Assembly (NCBI RefSeq): GCF_001306115.1
Contig: NZ_LGCL01000041.1
Span: 111,244-175,243, forward strand
Reading direction: 5' to 3'
From: Ornatilinea apprima
GTDB taxonomy: Bacteria > Chloroflexota > Anaerolineae > Anaerolineales > Anaerolineaceae
DNA length: 64,000 bases
The notes beneath the pieces are model-generated. The model saw nothing but the letters and a program-made list of their open reading frames with translations. It was not told where the DNA came from and made no database searches. A program made the position numbers and the translations under genes. Below, piece after piece: positions 1-8,918 of the stretch. The stretch's first letter is position 1; each line of letters begins with the position of its first letter.

Positions 1-2
1 GT

Positions 3-584
3 CTCACCCAGCGCGCCGCCGACTCTTCCAACCTGAACTTTCAGGACATTCTATCCACCATGATGCTTACCAGTGTGATGGGAGGCGAATCGGGGGGTGG
101 AATGAGCGCCGGGCTGCTCACACCCTTGCTGCTCACCCTGCTCGAGCAATTAATTGCCCAAGAAGCCAACTCATCCTCTTCATCTGCACTACCTTGGGGA
201 GATGATTATACCGCCGGCCTTTCCGCTGCATCAGACCTGCCTGTGCCGCACGACACGCGCCTCACTCAGGATTACCACGATGGCCACATCGGCCTGGATT
301 ATGGCGTGCCGGTCGGCACCCCCATTCGCACCAGCATTCCGGGCAAGGTTACCTACGCGGGCTGGAACAACCAGGGCTACGGCAACCTGGTGATTGTGGA
401 AAACGGTCCCTACCAGACCTATTACGCGCACCTTTCCGAAATTCCCGTATCCGTTGGCGATACCGTCTCCACCGGGCAGGTGATCGGCCTTTCTGGCAAC
501 ACCGGCAATTCCACCGGCCCCCACCTGCATTATGAAGTCAGAGTCAACGGCCAGCCGGTGAACCCGAAAACCACCCGCCTTTAG
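3..584 (+). CDS. M23 (LytM-type) peptidase, 5' end outside the window
   Basis: Zinc endopeptidase expected to cut peptidoglycan cross-bridges outside the membrane. The frame is open to the left edge (it reads LTQRAADSSNLNF before the first ATG at 60), so the gene almost certainly starts upstream and only the last 193 codons are seen. The M23 fold occupies the C-terminal half: HIGLDYGVPVGTPI supplies the first His/Asp zinc ligands, and GPHLHYEV carries the HxH motif. The visible N-terminal part is low-complexity and hydrophobic (LLTPLLLTLLEQL). A hairpin terminator follows directly, which separates it from the chemotaxis genes. Whether it belongs to a flagellar, division or general wall-remodelling set cannot be told from this end piece. 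Confidence 0.88.
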   Translation, partial: LTQRAADSSNLNFQDILSTMMLTSVMGGESGGGMSAGLLTPLLLTLLEQLIAQEANSSSSSALPWGDDYTAGLSAASDLPVPHDTRLTQDYHDGHIGLDYGVPVGTPIRTSIPGKVTYAGWNNQGYGNLVIVENGPYQTYYAHLSEIPVSVGDTVSTGQVIGLSGNTGNSTGPHLHYEVRVNGQPVNPKTTRL

Positions 585-601
585 CCGATTGCGGGTTTTT
601 T
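573..601 (+). terminator. Rho-independent terminator after the M23 gene
   Basis: ACCCGC (573-578) pairs with GCGGGT (591-596), with a 12-base loop, followed directly by a T run (596-601). The 5' arm overlaps the last codons and the stop of the peptidase gene. Confidence 0.6.
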
Positions 602-740
602 ATGCAACCTTTACGGGCGCGCTGGCTTTAGCGCACCCGGCAAACACCGAAAATAAATATGACGGCACCCACGGTTTGCGCCGCCCATCCGCCGGATGGA
701 ACGCGCAGCCCAGAAATGACCTGGAGCGAGACCTGAACCT

Positions 741-2978
741 ATGAAGCTTCAATTAGACATTAGCGCAGACGAAATGCCCATTTTTCTGGCAGAGACAGAA
801 GAACATCTTCAGACTCTGGAAGAGAACCTTGTGCGCATCGAACAAGAGGAAAGCGACCCGGAATTAATCCAGGCCCTCTTCCGCGCCGCGCACACCTTAA
901 AAGGCATGGCCGGCATGGTCGGCCACACCCGCCTGGTGAACCTCACCCACGTTCTGGAAACCGCCTTCGACGGCGTGAGAAAAGGAAACCTGGGCGTTTC
1001 ATCCGGCCTGATTGACCTGTGCCTCGACGCGATCGACGGCCTGAGAGTTCTGCGCGACGAAGTGGTCCAAGAAAGCCCAGACCTGGTGGATATAGAGCCG
1101 CTGGTTGAGCAGTTTTCCATCTTCCTTGAGACCTCCATCCGAGCCAATCAGATCGAGACCCTGGAATCAACACCCAACCAGGCTTCTCACCTCAACATTA
1201 AACCCAAAGCCGAAGCCGCCCCCCCAGCGCCGCAAAATGGAAATGACGCGCTCTTCATCGAGGCCCACATCGCTTCCAACAGCATCGCCTCTGCCGCGCG
1301 CGCCTTCCAATTGATGATGGCTCTTCAGGGACTGGGAAAAATCGTGGATATGTCGCCCACCCAGGCGGAGATCGAAAGCGTTGCGCCTGTTTCCGTCTTC
1401 ACCGCCCGGCTTGAAACCAGCCAGAGTATTGAGGACGTGCGCAAAGAGCTTTCCTTAATCTCCGAGGTGGAAAAACTCTCCATTCGCGGCAAGGAAGAGG
1501 AAGTGGAAACCACTCCCGAGCCACCATCCCAGCCCGCCGAAGAACCGTCCATCGCTGAGCCGACCAAACTGGGCGAATACCTGGTGTCGCAGCACATCAT
1601 CACCCAAAAACAACTGGAGAGCGCGCTCTCCGCCCAAAAGCAATACCGCGGCGCGAAGCTGGGCCAGATTCTGATCGAGCTGGGCATCCTCTCTGAAACG
1701 GCGCTGGAAAACCATGTGGATGAATTTGTGCGCCAGCAGCGCGCCGCCCTGCAGAACATTCAAAGCGCCAGCGCCGATAAGAGCCGCGTCGCCGATAAAA
1801 CCGTGCGCACCAGCGTGGAACGCCTCGACAATTTGATGAACCTGGTCGGAGAATTAATCACTGACCGCAACCGGCTAAACCAACTGCGTAACAAGCTGGA
1901 AGCCGAGCAGCAGGGCAACGACCTGGTGATGGTCATCTCTGAGACCGTGGGGCATATTGGGCGCATCACCGATCAACTGCAAGAAGAAGTCATGCAGATC
2001 CGCATGCTGCCCATCGCCAACATCTTCAACAAATTCCCCCGCATGGTGCGCGACCTGGCGCGTAAGACCAACAAAGAAGTGGAACTGCTGGTCAGCGGCC
2101 AGGAGACCGAACTCGACCGCTCCCTGCTGGAAGAAATCAACGATCCGCTCATTCATCTGGTGCGCAACGCCGTAGACCACGGCATTGAAACCCCCGACGT
2201 GCGCGAAGCCGCCGGCAAACCGCGCGAAGGCACCGTGCGTCTTTCCGCGCATCACGAGCAGGGACGCATCGTCCTCACCGTGGCCGACGACGGCAAAGGC
2301 ATCAACACCGACAAACTGAAAGCTTCAGCCGTCAAGAAAGGCCTCATCACCGAAAGCGAAGCCGCGGCCATGAATCACGAAAAGGCTGTAGACCTGATCT
2401 TCATGCCCGGCCTTTCCACCAATGATAAAGTAACCGACATCTCCGGGCGTGGCGTGGGCATGGACATTGTGCAAAACAACATCTTGCGCCTCAACGGCAC
2501 CATCCTGGTCGAAACCGAGCCGGGCAAAGGCACCACCTTCCAGATCATCCTGCCCCTCACCCTGGCCATCATCCCCACCCTGCTGGTGCACGTGGAGCCG
2601 ATCACCTTTGCCATCCCGCTGGTAACCGTGCTGGAGACCCAGCGGCTCACCAAAGCTTCCATCCAAACCATCAACGGTCGGCCGGTTACCATCATCCGCG
2701 AGAAGGTTCTGCCCCTGGTGTACCTCTCAGAAACCTTTGACCTGCAGCAGCAAGAACAAAACGCCCACCATAACTATGTCGTCATTGTGCAATCCAGCAA
2801 GCAGCAATTTGGGCTGGTGGTGGACTCACTGGTGGGCGAAGAAGAAGTTGTTGTGAAATCGCTTGGCGCGCTGATCGGAGAAGTGCCGGGGATTTCCAGC
2901 GCCGCCATTCTGGGTGATGGAAAAGTAGCATTGATTGTCGATGTGCAAAGCCTGGTTCGCCTGGCAACCGCGCATTAA
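741..2978 (+). CDS. cheA: Chemotaxis histidine kinase CheA with an embedded MshEN-like domain
   Basis: Autophosphorylating kinase that takes signal from receptor/CheW arrays and passes phosphate to CheY and CheB. Domain order: Hpt/P1 with phospho-acceptor H51 in AAHTLKGMAG; a P2-like CheY-docking region (about 170-250); a Pro/Glu-rich linker; a tandem LG-motif module (about 276-330) beginning KLGEYLVSQHIITQKQLE and repeating as KLGQILIELGILSETALE; P3 dimerisation helices (LDNLMNLVGELITDRNRL); an HATPase with N box HLVRNAVDHGIE and G boxes DDGKGI and GRGVGMDIV; and a C-terminal CheW-like P5 domain. The tandem motif matches the 24-residue repeat of MshEN, a c-di-GMP-binding domain usually found in type II/IV secretion ATPases. 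Its presence in a CheA is unusual. First gene of the che operon; CheC follows after 21 bases. Confidence 0.96.
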   Translation: MKLQLDISADEMPIFLAETEEHLQTLEENLVRIEQEESDPELIQALFRAAHTLKGMAGMVGHTRLVNLTHVLETAFDGVRKGNLGVSSGLIDLCLDAIDGLRVLRDEVVQESPDLVDIEPLVEQFSIFLETSIRANQIETLESTPNQASHLNIKPKAEAAPPAPQNGNDALFIEAHIASNSIASAARAFQLMMALQGLGKIVDMSPTQAEIESVAPVSVFTARLETSQSIEDVRKELSLISEVEKLSIRGKEEEVETTPEPPSQPAEEPSIAEPTKLGEYLVSQHIITQKQLESALSAQKQYRGAKLGQILIELGILSETALENHVDEFVRQQRAALQNIQSASADKSRVADKTVRTSVERLDNLMNLVGELITDRNRLNQLRNKLEAEQQGNDLVMVISETVGHIGRITDQLQEEVMQIRMLPIANIFNKFPRMVRDLARKTNKEVELLVSGQETELDRSLLEEINDPLIHLVRNAVDHGIETPDVREAAGKPREGTVRLSAHHEQGRIVLTVADDGKGINTDKLKASAVKKGLITESEAAAMNHEKAVDLIFMPGLSTNDKVTDISGRGVGMDIVQNNILRLNGTILVETEPGKGTTFQIILPLTLAIIPTLLVHVEPITFAIPLVTVLETQRLTKASIQTINGRPVTIIREKVLPLVYLSETFDLQQQEQNAHHNYVVIVQSSKQQFGLVVDSLVGEEEVVVKSLGALIGEVPGISSAAILGDGKVALIVDVQSLVRLATAH

Positions 2979-2999
2979 GGGATAACAAAGGATATACAA

Positions 3000-3623
3000 A
3001 TGAACCTTGATGAGTTACTGAACGACAACCTGCTGGTGGCTATGCAGTCCATCGTCACCAAAGGCGTAGAGCAGGCGGCCGAAGGTTTCTCGGGCATGTT
3101 AGGCCAAAGCCTGACTGTCGACTCGCCCAAAGTGAAACTTGTCGACGTTACTGAGATTCCCAGCATGCTCGGAGGTCCAGAAAATGAGGCTGTCGGCATT
3201 TACCTGGCGTCAGAAGGCACCATGTGCAGCCAGTTTATGCTCATTCTGCCCTATCAAAAAGCCCTGGAGCTGGTAGACCTGCTGATGGAGCAGCCTACCG
3301 GAACCACCGACAAATTGGGCTCCATTGAGCGTTCCGCTCTGGCTGAGGTGGGCAACATCACTTCGACCATGTTCCTGAACGCCATCGCCTCTCAAACCGG
3401 TATATCCAGCCGGCCCACTCCCCCGGCCGTCATGGTCGACATGGTGGGGGCCATCCTGGATATCATCGTGGCCACAACAGGCGGCATTGCCGAAAAAGTT
3501 CTCTTGCTGCAGACCACCTTTAATTGTGGAGACCGTGCCTTGAATGCAGAATTTTGGGTCGTTCCCGACCCCATCACCCTCAAACCCATTCTCGAAAAGG
3601 CGTCGCAAGAAAATGGAAAATAG
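3000..3623 (+). CDS. cheC: CheC-type CheY-P phosphatase
   Basis: Member of the CheC/CheX/FliY phosphatase family, which dephosphorylates CheY-P and, in CheC systems, binds CheD to control receptor deamidation. The family signature is ERSALAEVGNITSTMFLNA (S...E..N pattern) near residues 104-122. A second half-site (residues about 15-30, SIVTKGVEQAAEGFSGMLG) lacks the E/N pair, so one active centre is likely. The 207-residue length fits CheC. The start has a Shine-Dalgarno-like AAAGGATA stretch. CheD begins inside its last codons (11-base overlap), which fits the known CheC-CheD partnership. Confidence 0.92.
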   Translation: MNLDELLNDNLLVAMQSIVTKGVEQAAEGFSGMLGQSLTVDSPKVKLVDVTEIPSMLGGPENEAVGIYLASEGTMCSQFMLILPYQKALELVDLLMEQPTGTTDKLGSIERSALAEVGNITSTMFLNAIASQTGISSRPTPPAVMVDMVGAILDIIVATTGGIAEKVLLLQTTFNCGDRALNAEFWVVPDPITLKPILEKASQENGK

Positions 3624-4104
3624 TGTCAGCGTTGGCCTCGGTGAAATTGCAATCAGCCGCAACCCCGATGAAGTGTTGGTCGCTTACGGATTGGGGTCCT
3701 GCCTGGGGATTGGTGTCTACGATCCTGTTGCCAGGGTAGCTGGCTTACTGCATGCGGTTCTTCCCGAAAGCCCCAACGGTTCCAGCGCCAACGGTTCGGC
3801 AGCCAAATACGTCAACACCGGCATTGTCGAACTGATGAAGGGCCTGGAAGCTGCTGGCGGCAGCCCAGCGCGTGCGAAAATCCGCGTGATTGGCGGAGCA
3901 AACATGCTGCTTTCCAGCAGCCTGTCAAAAACATTCGATATTGGTACTCGCAACATCGAGGCTTCACGAAAAACGTTTGAAAAAATGAGGCTGAAAGTGA
4001 GTGCCGAGGAAGTTGGCGGCCACACGGGCCGGACGGTTCGCTTATTTGTCCACAATGGACGGATGACCTTCCGCATTGTGGGTGGCAAAGAACAAGAAAT
4101 TTAG
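3613..4104 (+). CDS. cheD: Chemoreceptor glutamine deamidase CheD
   Basis: Deamidates specific receptor glutamines to glutamate, tuning adaptation; in Bacillus- and Thermotoga-type systems its activity is held by CheC. The hallmark VAYGLGSCLGIGVYDP contains the catalytic Cys, and GLLHAVLPES supplies the active-site His. I chose the ATG at 3613 (MENSVSVGLGE, 163 aa) because upstream residues in this frame are only the CheC reading frame shifted, and the family normally starts a few residues before the first strand. The start overlaps the CheC stop, which suggests translational coupling. CheY follows after about 30 bases. Confidence 0.93.
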   Translation: MENSVSVGLGEIAISRNPDEVLVAYGLGSCLGIGVYDPVARVAGLLHAVLPESPNGSSANGSAAKYVNTGIVELMKGLEAAGGSPARAKIRVIGGANMLLSSSLSKTFDIGTRNIEASRKTFEKMRLKVSAEEVGGHTGRTVRLFVHNGRMTFRIVGGKEQEI

Positions 4105-4135
4105 ACCCCTTGTTGAAATCAGGAGAGAAAGCACA

Positions 4136-4489
4136 ATGACCAAGATTCTTATAGTAGACGATGCCGAATTCTTACGCGTGCGCATTTCAAAAATGCTCAC
4201 CGGCGACGGCTTTGAAGTCATCGAAGCGGATAATGGCTTGCGAGCCGTCGATACCTACAAAGCCCAGAAACCCGATCTGGTGTTGATGGACATCACCATG
4301 CCCGAAATGGACGGCCTGAGCGCCCTCAAAGAAATCCGCTCCTTTGATTCTGCCGCCAAAGTGGTTATGCTCACCGCTTTGGGCCAGGAATCAGTAGTGC
4401 TGGAAGCGATCAAGTCGGGCGCCAAAGATTTCATCGTCAAACCCTTCGAACGCGACCGGGTTCTCAACGCCATTCAAAAGCTGGTCTAA
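4136..4489 (+). CDS. cheY: Chemotaxis response regulator CheY
   Basis: Stand-alone receiver domain of 117 residues. The acidic pair is D8/D9, phospho-acceptor D52 lies in LVLMDITMPEMDG, the switch Thr in VVMLTALGQ and the conserved Lys in DFIVKPF. The ATG at 4136 follows AGGAGAG at good spacing. A longer in-frame ATG at 4076 would overlap the end of CheD and adds no domain sequence. It should carry the CheA signal to a motor or other output; no flagellar or type IV pilus motor genes are in the window, so the output is unknown. Confidence 0.93.
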   Translation: MTKILIVDDAEFLRVRISKMLTGDGFEVIEADNGLRAVDTYKAQKPDLVLMDITMPEMDGLSALKEIRSFDSAAKVVMLTALGQESVVLEAIKSGAKDFIVKPFERDRVLNAIQKLV

Positions 4490-4498
4490 CCCACCATT

Positions 4499-5590
4499 AT
4501 GAACGAGAAACCCTCGGCAAGCAGCCCTGAATCGGGCAACCCACCAATTCGCGTGTTGGTCGTTGATGATTCGGCCTTCATGCGCTTCACCATCACCCGC
4601 CATCTTTCGGAGACGGCCGGTATTCAGGTGATTGGTTCTGCCCGCGATGGAAAAGAAGCCCTCCAACTGATTCCGGAACTCAAACCAGACGTGGTTACCC
4701 TGGATGTTGAAATGCCCCACCTCGACGGGCTTTCCACCCTGCGCGAAATCATGGCCGAGTTTCCGGTGCCGGTGATCATGGTCAGCAGCCTCACCAAAGA
4801 AGGCGCTGTGGAAACCATCCAGGCGCTCACCTATGGCGCTGTAGATTTTGTGGCCAAGCCGAGTAACAAAGCCTCCGTTTCTGCCATTGTGGAAGAGCTG
4901 GTAACCAAAATTCAGCGCGCCTCACGCGCGCGGGTAACCCGAATGCAGCGACGGGCCATTACGCTGCCCCAGCAAACGGCCAGCCCGGCTGCCAGCAACA
5001 AGAGCGTTCGCGCCCTGCGGCGCGGAGAGCCGCTGGTTCTCATCGGGTCGTCAACCGGCGGTCCGCGCGCCCTCAACACCCTTATCCCCATGCTTGCCGC
5101 CGACACCCCCGCTGCCTTTGTGATTGTTCAGCACATGCCCGCCGGCTTCACCCGCTCGCTGGCCGAGCGCCTCGACTCGCTCTCTGGCCTCTCTGTTAAA
5201 GAAGCTGAACCGGGCGACATTCCCGAAGTGGGTAAAGTGCTTTTGGCGCCGGGCGGCTTTCACATGGTGTTTGACCAGAACATGCAGGTAACCCTCAACC
5301 AGAATCCCACCGTGCATGGGGTGCGCCCCTCGGTGGATGTAACCATGAACTCGCTCGTTCAGCACTGCCCCGCCCCCCTGCTCGGCGTCATCCTCACCGG
5401 CATGGGCAGCGATGGCACCACCGGCTGCACGCTCATTCACAGCCGTGGTGGAAAAATCCTGGTGGAAGACGAATCGACCTGTGTGGTTTGGGGCATGCCG
5501 CGCAGTGTCATGGAAGCCGGCGTTGCCGATCAGATTGTCCCCCTGGACCTGATGGCCCAGGCAATTACCAACACAATTCGGAAATTTTAA
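4499..5590 (+). CDS. cheB: Receptor methylesterase/deamidase CheB
   Basis: Two-domain enzyme: an N-terminal receiver (VLVVDDSAFMR, with phospho-Asp in VVTLDVEMPHLDG) and a C-terminal methylesterase. The catalytic triad regions are visible: Ser in LIGSSTGGPRALNTL, His in VQHMPAGFT and Asp in LTGMGSDGTTG. It removes receptor methyl groups added by CheR, with activity raised by CheA phosphorylation. It starts 9 bases after cheY; cheR begins 23 bases after its stop. Having CheB, CheD, CheC and two CheX-like proteins together gives this array an unusually full adaptation set. Confidence 0.95.
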   Translation: MNEKPSASSPESGNPPIRVLVVDDSAFMRFTITRHLSETAGIQVIGSARDGKEALQLIPELKPDVVTLDVEMPHLDGLSTLREIMAEFPVPVIMVSSLTKEGAVETIQALTYGAVDFVAKPSNKASVSAIVEELVTKIQRASRARVTRMQRRAITLPQQTASPAASNKSVRALRRGEPLVLIGSSTGGPRALNTLIPMLAADTPAAFVIVQHMPAGFTRSLAERLDSLSGLSVKEAEPGDIPEVGKVLLAPGGFHMVFDQNMQVTLNQNPTVHGVRPSVDVTMNSLVQHCPAPLLGVILTGMGSDGTTGCTLIHSRGGKILVEDESTCVVWGMPRSVMEAGVADQIVPLDLMAQAITNTIRKF

Positions 5591-5613
5591 CGGACGTTAA
5601 GGACCAGCCTATT

Positions 5614-6414
5614 ATGGATATGCAAGTGTACAGCTCGATCAAGGTTTCGGTGAAAAAATTGCTCAACATCGACCTTGAACATTACAAAGACGAACAGATG
5701 CGCCGCCGGCTGGATTCATGGTTGATTCGCACCGGTATGAAAGATTGGGAAAGCTACTTTGGCTTAGTCAGCACCAATCCCAACGAGCTGCTGCGCTTTC
5801 GCAACTACCTCACCATCAATGTTTCCGAATTCTTCCGCGATAACAACCGCTGGGACGCGCTGCAGCGCAGTGTGATGCCACGCCTGCTCGCCGATGCCCA
5901 GGCCAAACGCCCGTCAAAACCGCTGAAACTGTGGAGCGCGGGTTGTTCCATTGGCGCCGAACCCTATTCGCTGGCCATGATGCTGCAAGAAATCGCCCCC
6001 ACCCAAGAGTACAGCATCCTCGCCACCGATCTCGACCGGGGCGCCATTGAAAACGCCAAAAACCGCGGGCCATACCTGGATAACATCGTCCAGAACATGC
6101 CCGCCTTTTACCGTGAAAAATATATGGAGCCGGGCGGCCCGCCTTACTTTGTTAAACCCAAAGTTGGCACCCGCATTCAATTCAAAGAGCATAACATGCT
6201 CACCGAAAACTTCGACCAGAATTTTGACCTCATCATTTGCCGCAACGTGATCATCTACTTCACCAATGAGGCTAAAAGTCTGCTTTACAAAAAATTCCAA
6301 CAGGCTTTAAGGCCGGGCGGAATCCTCTTCCTGGGCGGCACAGAGATCATCCCCCGCCCGCAAGAGATTGGGTTCAAAAATCTGGAAGTGTCTTTTTATA
6401 TCAAAACCGAGTAA
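5614..6414 (+). CDS. cheR: Chemoreceptor methyltransferase CheR
   Basis: SAM-dependent glutamyl methyltransferase acting on chemoreceptors. The N-terminal helical domain contains FLTINVSEFFRD-type sequence (LTINVSEFFRDNNRWDAL), followed by the SAM fold with LWSAGCSIGAEPYSLAMML, ILATDLDRGAIENA and DLIICRNVIIYFT. The start at 5614 (MDMQVYSS, 266 aa) follows AAGGA; the frame stays open upstream through cheB but those residues are not CheR-like. An HDOD gene follows after 6 bases. Confidence 0.94.
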   Translation: MDMQVYSSIKVSVKKLLNIDLEHYKDEQMRRRLDSWLIRTGMKDWESYFGLVSTNPNELLRFRNYLTINVSEFFRDNNRWDALQRSVMPRLLADAQAKRPSKPLKLWSAGCSIGAEPYSLAMMLQEIAPTQEYSILATDLDRGAIENAKNRGPYLDNIVQNMPAFYREKYMEPGGPPYFVKPKVGTRIQFKEHNMLTENFDQNFDLIICRNVIIYFTNEAKSLLYKKFQQALRPGGILFLGGTEIIPRPQEIGFKNLEVSFYIKTE

Positions 6415-6420
6415 CCACGC

Positions 6421-7266
6421 ATGAACCTCACGATTAACACGCTGTTGGATCGAATTGGAGAACTGCCTCCCATGCAAGAGGCGGCTCAAAAGGCGTTGAT
6501 TATGATCCGCCATCCAGACACCAATATGCGCGCCCTGGCAGAAGTGTTATCAACCGACCAGATTCTGGCCAGCCTGGTGTTACGTTGGGCAAACTCCGCG
6601 TATTACGGTCTGTCTGCTCCGGTAAAGACAGTTCAACAGGCAGTGGTTGTCTTAGGAAAAAACACCATCCAAAGTCTTCTCTTCGCCGCCACATTAGCCA
6701 ATCTGCTCAACCGCCCCGCCCCAGGCTACGCTCTGGATCGCGGCGCGCTGTGGAAACATTCCATTGGTGTAGCCGCGGGTGCGCGGCTGATCGCTGCCCG
6801 CTACAACCCAGCGCTCATGGAAGAAGCCTACCATGCCGGTCTGCTGTGTGATGTAGGCAAACTGGCGTTGGAGTTTTACTTAAGGGATGTTCAATTTGAC
6901 CGAGAAAAGATTAAGAACATGAGTTTCATCGAAATTGAAACCGGCCTTTTGGGAATGGACCACGCGGTCATCGGCAAAGAATTAGCCCACCGCTGGAACC
7001 TGCCGGTTTCTCTCCAAAATGCCATTGCCTTTCACCACCGCCCCAGCCAGGCCGGAGACGCGTTTATTCTGGCCTCCGCGGTGCACCTGGCAGACGCGGC
7101 CACCATGCTGCTGGGCATTGGCATCGGATCAGACGGCCTGCAGTACCCCCTCGATGAAGCCGCCCTGGTCCGCTTGAACTGGAGCGAAGATAGTTTCACA
7201 GAATTATTCGAAAAAATTCCCGCCGCCGTCAGTGCCGCGGTTGACCTGATCGGAATGATGAAATAA
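6421..7266 (+). CDS. HDOD-domain signalling protein
   Basis: HDOD proteins resemble HD phosphohydrolases but usually lack the full metal-binding HD pair and act as signalling scaffolds near chemotaxis and c-di-GMP genes. The 281-residue protein is a single HDOD domain: LPPMQEAAQKALIMIRHPDT at the start, SLVLRWANSAYYG, then the core around LLCDVGKLALEFYL where HD would be expected but CD is found, and IAFHHRPSQAGD. The CDVGK reading supports a non-catalytic role. It lies inside the che operon, 6 bases after cheR and 32 before the first cheX. Its output is unknown. Confidence 0.85.
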   Translation: MNLTINTLLDRIGELPPMQEAAQKALIMIRHPDTNMRALAEVLSTDQILASLVLRWANSAYYGLSAPVKTVQQAVVVLGKNTIQSLLFAATLANLLNRPAPGYALDRGALWKHSIGVAAGARLIAARYNPALMEEAYHAGLLCDVGKLALEFYLRDVQFDREKIKNMSFIEIETGLLGMDHAVIGKELAHRWNLPVSLQNAIAFHHRPSQAGDAFILASAVHLADAATMLLGIGIGSDGLQYPLDEAALVRLNWSEDSFTELFEKIPAAVSAAVDLIGMMK

Positions 7267-7298
7267 CAAACAACGTACTTGTTGATAGGAGCGAGTGA

Positions 7299-7817
7299 AT
7301 GAATGTCAAATTCTTAAACCCATTTCTCGACGCAGCACATGAGGTACTGGAAGCCGAAGTGCAGGTAGAGATGCAGCGTGGAACGCTCACCCTGCAAAAA
7401 TCCGCCCTCACCACCGATGACATCACCGTGCTGATTAACCTGGTGGGACAGGTTCAGGGTGTAGTGCTGTACGGCATGTCGAAAACAACCGCTTTGAATT
7501 TTGTCTCACAAATGATGGGCCAAAAATTTGAAGAGTTTGATAACCTGGCCGAAAGCGGAATTGCTGAGCTGGGAAACGTGATCTCTGGCCGGGCCACGGT
7601 CAAATTAGCCGAAGCCGGCTACGATTCCACCATTTCACCGCCCACCCTCATCACCGGCAAGTCGGTGCAAATTTCCACCCTCGATTTCTCCAGGGTCATT
7701 GTCCCCATGTCCACCGAACTGGGCGATATCATCGTCCACCTGGCGCTGCGAGAAAGCCCCAAGAACGCCACCGAGAATTATGTGCCGCTCATCCAAGATG
7801 CCGTGAGAGCAAAGTAA
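7299..7817 (+). CDS. cheX: CheX-like phosphatase, copy 1
   Basis: 172-residue member of the CheC/CheX family, which removes phosphate from CheY. The signature helix reads EEFDNLAESGIAELGNVISG, with the E..N pair that orients the attacking water. It starts ATG after GATAGGAG. The neighbouring gene (7868-8383) begins with the same residues MNVKFLNPFL and is a clear tandem paralogue. It is closer to CheX than to CheC because it carries one signature helix and ends in VIVPMSTELGDIIVHLAL. It may instead bind another receiver domain. Confidence 0.87.
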   Translation: MNVKFLNPFLDAAHEVLEAEVQVEMQRGTLTLQKSALTTDDITVLINLVGQVQGVVLYGMSKTTALNFVSQMMGQKFEEFDNLAESGIAELGNVISGRATVKLAEAGYDSTISPPTLITGKSVQISTLDFSRVIVPMSTELGDIIVHLALRESPKNATENYVPLIQDAVRAK

Positions 7818-7867
7818 ACCCCACCGCCTGGCGGATTGACCCGGACAATTCCGGAAAGGAACGATCC

Positions 7868-8383
7868 ATGAATGTAAAATTTCTCAATCCATTTTTAGAG
7901 GCCACCGCGGAAGTTGTAAAAACAGAAACGGGTTATGACCTTAAACGGGGGGACTTGAAACTGGAAGAAAAACCCTACTCCACCGGTGAAGTTACCACCA
8001 TCATCGCGATGGTCGGCGGGGTGGAAGGGAATGTGTTTATCAGCATGTCGCGGGACACCGCCCTGCAGCTGGCCACCCGCATGATGCGCGAAAAGTTTGA
8101 CGAATTTGATGGGTTGGCGCAAAGCGGTATTGCCGAACTGGGCAACGTCATCACCGGGCGCGCCAGCGTTAAGCTCTCAGCCACCGGCTACGAAGCCACC
8201 ATCTCGCCCCCCACCATGTTGATGGGCGCGGGGGCTGTTATCTCTACCCTCGATTTTCACCGCCTGGTCGTTCCGTTTTACGCCGAGTGCGGGGAAATCG
8301 TTATTCATCTGGCATTACGAGAAGGCCGGTCATCCGCTGTCAACGCGGCCCAAATACCGGTTCCCAGGCGGCCTTCATTGTGA
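7868..8383 (+). CDS. cheX: CheX-like phosphatase, copy 2
   Basis: 171-residue paralogue of the preceding gene, with the same start MNVKFLNPFL and signature helix DEFDGLAQSGIAELGNVITG. The ends differ: this copy has a C-terminal tail rich in Arg and Pro after LALREGRSSAV. Shine-Dalgarno GGAAAGGA precedes the ATG. Retention of the E..N pair in both copies suggests both are active, perhaps on different response regulators or CheY pools. The duplication is old enough that the middle of the two proteins has diverged considerably. Confidence 0.86.
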   Translation: MNVKFLNPFLEATAEVVKTETGYDLKRGDLKLEEKPYSTGEVTTIIAMVGGVEGNVFISMSRDTALQLATRMMREKFDEFDGLAQSGIAELGNVITGRASVKLSATGYEATISPPTMLMGAGAVISTLDFHRLVVPFYAECGEIVIHLALREGRSSAVNAAQIPVPRRPSL

Positions 8384-8422
8384 ATTTTATGTAGTCTCGA
8401 TTATTGAAACAGGAGGTATTTC

Positions 8423-8872
8423 ATGGAACGGCAAGTAGTTGTATTTGAACTGGCCAATGAGCAGTACGGCGTGGACATTTCCACCGTTGAAGGCATCATC
8501 AAACTGCAAACGATTACGCGCATGCCCCAGGCCCCCGCGTATGTGGAAGGCGTAACCAACCTGCGCGGCAATGTGGTGCCTGTGATTGACCTGCGAACGC
8601 GCTTTGACCTGCCCAAGGTGGAACCCACCCACGACACCCGTATCGTTGTCGCCTATATGGATCATTCCAAAGTCGGCATGGTAGTCGACGCGGTATCGCA
8701 GGTGCTGGTTGTCCCTGAAGACGCCATCGAACCCCCGCCCCCTATGGTCACCACCATCAACAGCGCGTTCATTACCGGCATCGCCAAACTGCAGAATCAA
8801 TTAGTGATCTTGCTCGATCTGGGCGAAGTACTCTCAATCCAGGAAAGGAAAGAACTGCAGGCCATCGCTTAA
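8423..8872 (+). CDS. cheW: Chemotaxis coupling protein CheW
   Basis: 149-residue single CheW domain that bridges receptors and CheA P5. Family landmarks are [20 protein letters not shown] at the start, [20 protein letters not shown] and [12 protein letters not shown] very strong AGGAGGT precedes the ATG by 7 bases. It sits just upstream of two chemoreceptor genes, as expected for an array operon. A short hairpin with a T run follows its stop and may lower read-through into the receptors. Confidence 0.95.
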   Translation: MERQVVVFELANEQYGVDISTVEGIIKLQTITRMPQAPAYVEGVTNLRGNVVPVIDLRTRFDLPKVEPTHDTRIVVAYMDHSKVGMVVDAVSQVLVVPEDAIEPPPPMVTTINSAFITGIAKLQNQLVILLDLGEVLSIQERKELQAIA

Positions 8873-8885
8873 GCGGCTTTTTTTA
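8866..8885 (+). terminator. Weak hairpin with T run after cheW
   Basis: CGCTTAAGCG (8866-8875) can form only a three-base-pair stem around TTAA before GCTTTTTTTA. The T run is good but the stem is poor, so this is at best a partial terminator. Confidence 0.3.
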
Positions 8886-8918
8886 TTGGGGTTAAAGGTA
8901 TTCAGAAAGCAGAGACAC

